From positions 53,213 to 66,772 of the forward strand of contig NVTJ01000001.1 of NCBI GenBank assembly GCA_002401545.1: DNA of 13,560 bases. The letters run 5' to 3'. Under the pieces are notes generated by a model. The model saw only the letters and a program-made list of their open reading frames with translations, searched no databases and was not told where the DNA came from. Source of the DNA: Alphaproteobacteria bacterium. Its GTDB lineage: Bacteria; Pseudomonadota; Alphaproteobacteria; Sphingomonadales; Emcibacteraceae. Shown piece by piece: positions 13,505 to 13,560 of this stretch; position 1 is the stretch's first letter; each line of letters begins with the position of its first letter. The position numbers were made by a program, and so were the translations under genes.

Positions 13505-13560
13505 TAAGTCGCCGTTACCTGGTTTTTTCCGCATTGGAGATTTTGATTTTAAGCTGATTA

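Noticed and set aside
13496..13528. AACGG/CCGTT stem followed by a six-T run after prfA, as a possible terminator
   Set aside because: The stem is only 5 bp, uses prfA codons, and six unpaired bases separate it from the T run. prmC usually follows in the same operon, so termination here is not supported.
1..13560. CRISPR arrays, tRNA or rRNA genes, insertion sequences, prophage or toxin-antitoxin genes
   Set aside because: I read the gaps on both strands and found no regularly spaced repeats, tRNA-like cloverleaf, transposase or phage motif. Nearly all of the window is filled by recognised housekeeping genes.

Overview
The window is a stretch of ordinary bacterial housekeeping chromosome, almost certainly from an alphaproteobacterium of moderate GC content. 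The protein sequences (LysC, the GAF-containing PtsP, UbiG, DUF1178) look alphaproteobacterial. So does the gene order: amidohydrolase, DUF1178, ubiG, lysC and ptsP, followed by a RodZ-like gene, ispG, hisS and prfA. A more precise placement, for example an Emcibacter/Kordiimonas-like lineage, would be a guess.

Layout. Positions 1-1683 (plus strand) hold the 3' part of a nitrilase-family amidohydrolase, a DUF1178 zinc-ribbon protein and mobA (molybdenum cofactor guanylyltransferase), tightly packed. Positions 1661-3780 (minus strand) hold a compact operon read ubiG, fdhD, GNAT acetyltransferase. Its last gene overlaps the mobA 3' end tail to tail. A 155-bp divergent promoter region (3781-3935) separates ubiG from lysC. 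Positions 3936-8514 (plus) hold lysC (aspartokinase), a FabK/nitronate monooxygenase-family flavoprotein, and ptsP (enzyme I of the nitrogen PTS). A 285-bp gap with a candidate promoter and dyads leads to the RodZ-like gene, ispG and hisS (8800-12195). A 229-bp gap full of palindromes (12196-12424) then precedes prfA (12425-13504). The last 56 bases contain no recognisable gene start; prmC would be the usual next gene.

How the genes work together. mobA and fdhD both serve molybdenum enzymes: MobA makes the bis-MGD form of the cofactor and FdhD delivers sulfur to it for formate dehydrogenase. No formate dehydrogenase structural gene lies in the window. lysC feeds the lysine/threonine/methionine/diaminopimelate pathway, ubiG makes ubiquinone, and ispG makes isoprenoid precursors that ubiquinone also needs. 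hisS and prfA serve translation. The RodZ-like gene, ispG and hisS keep the same order as rodZ-ispG-hisS of Escherichia coli.

I found no CRISPR array, tRNA, rRNA, insertion sequence, prophage or defence system. The least explained object is the hairpin-dense, repeat-like segment between hisS and prfA. It has a 16-bp perfect palindrome and several further stems, and stays free of stop codons in the prfA frame for 71 codons. The second lead is the FabK-like character of the flavoprotein between lysC and ptsP. Several annotated starts are set from the sequence itself: GTG at 6250 for ptsP, TTG at 1060 for mobA, ATG at 2993 for fdhD, and ATG at 563 for the DUF1178 gene.
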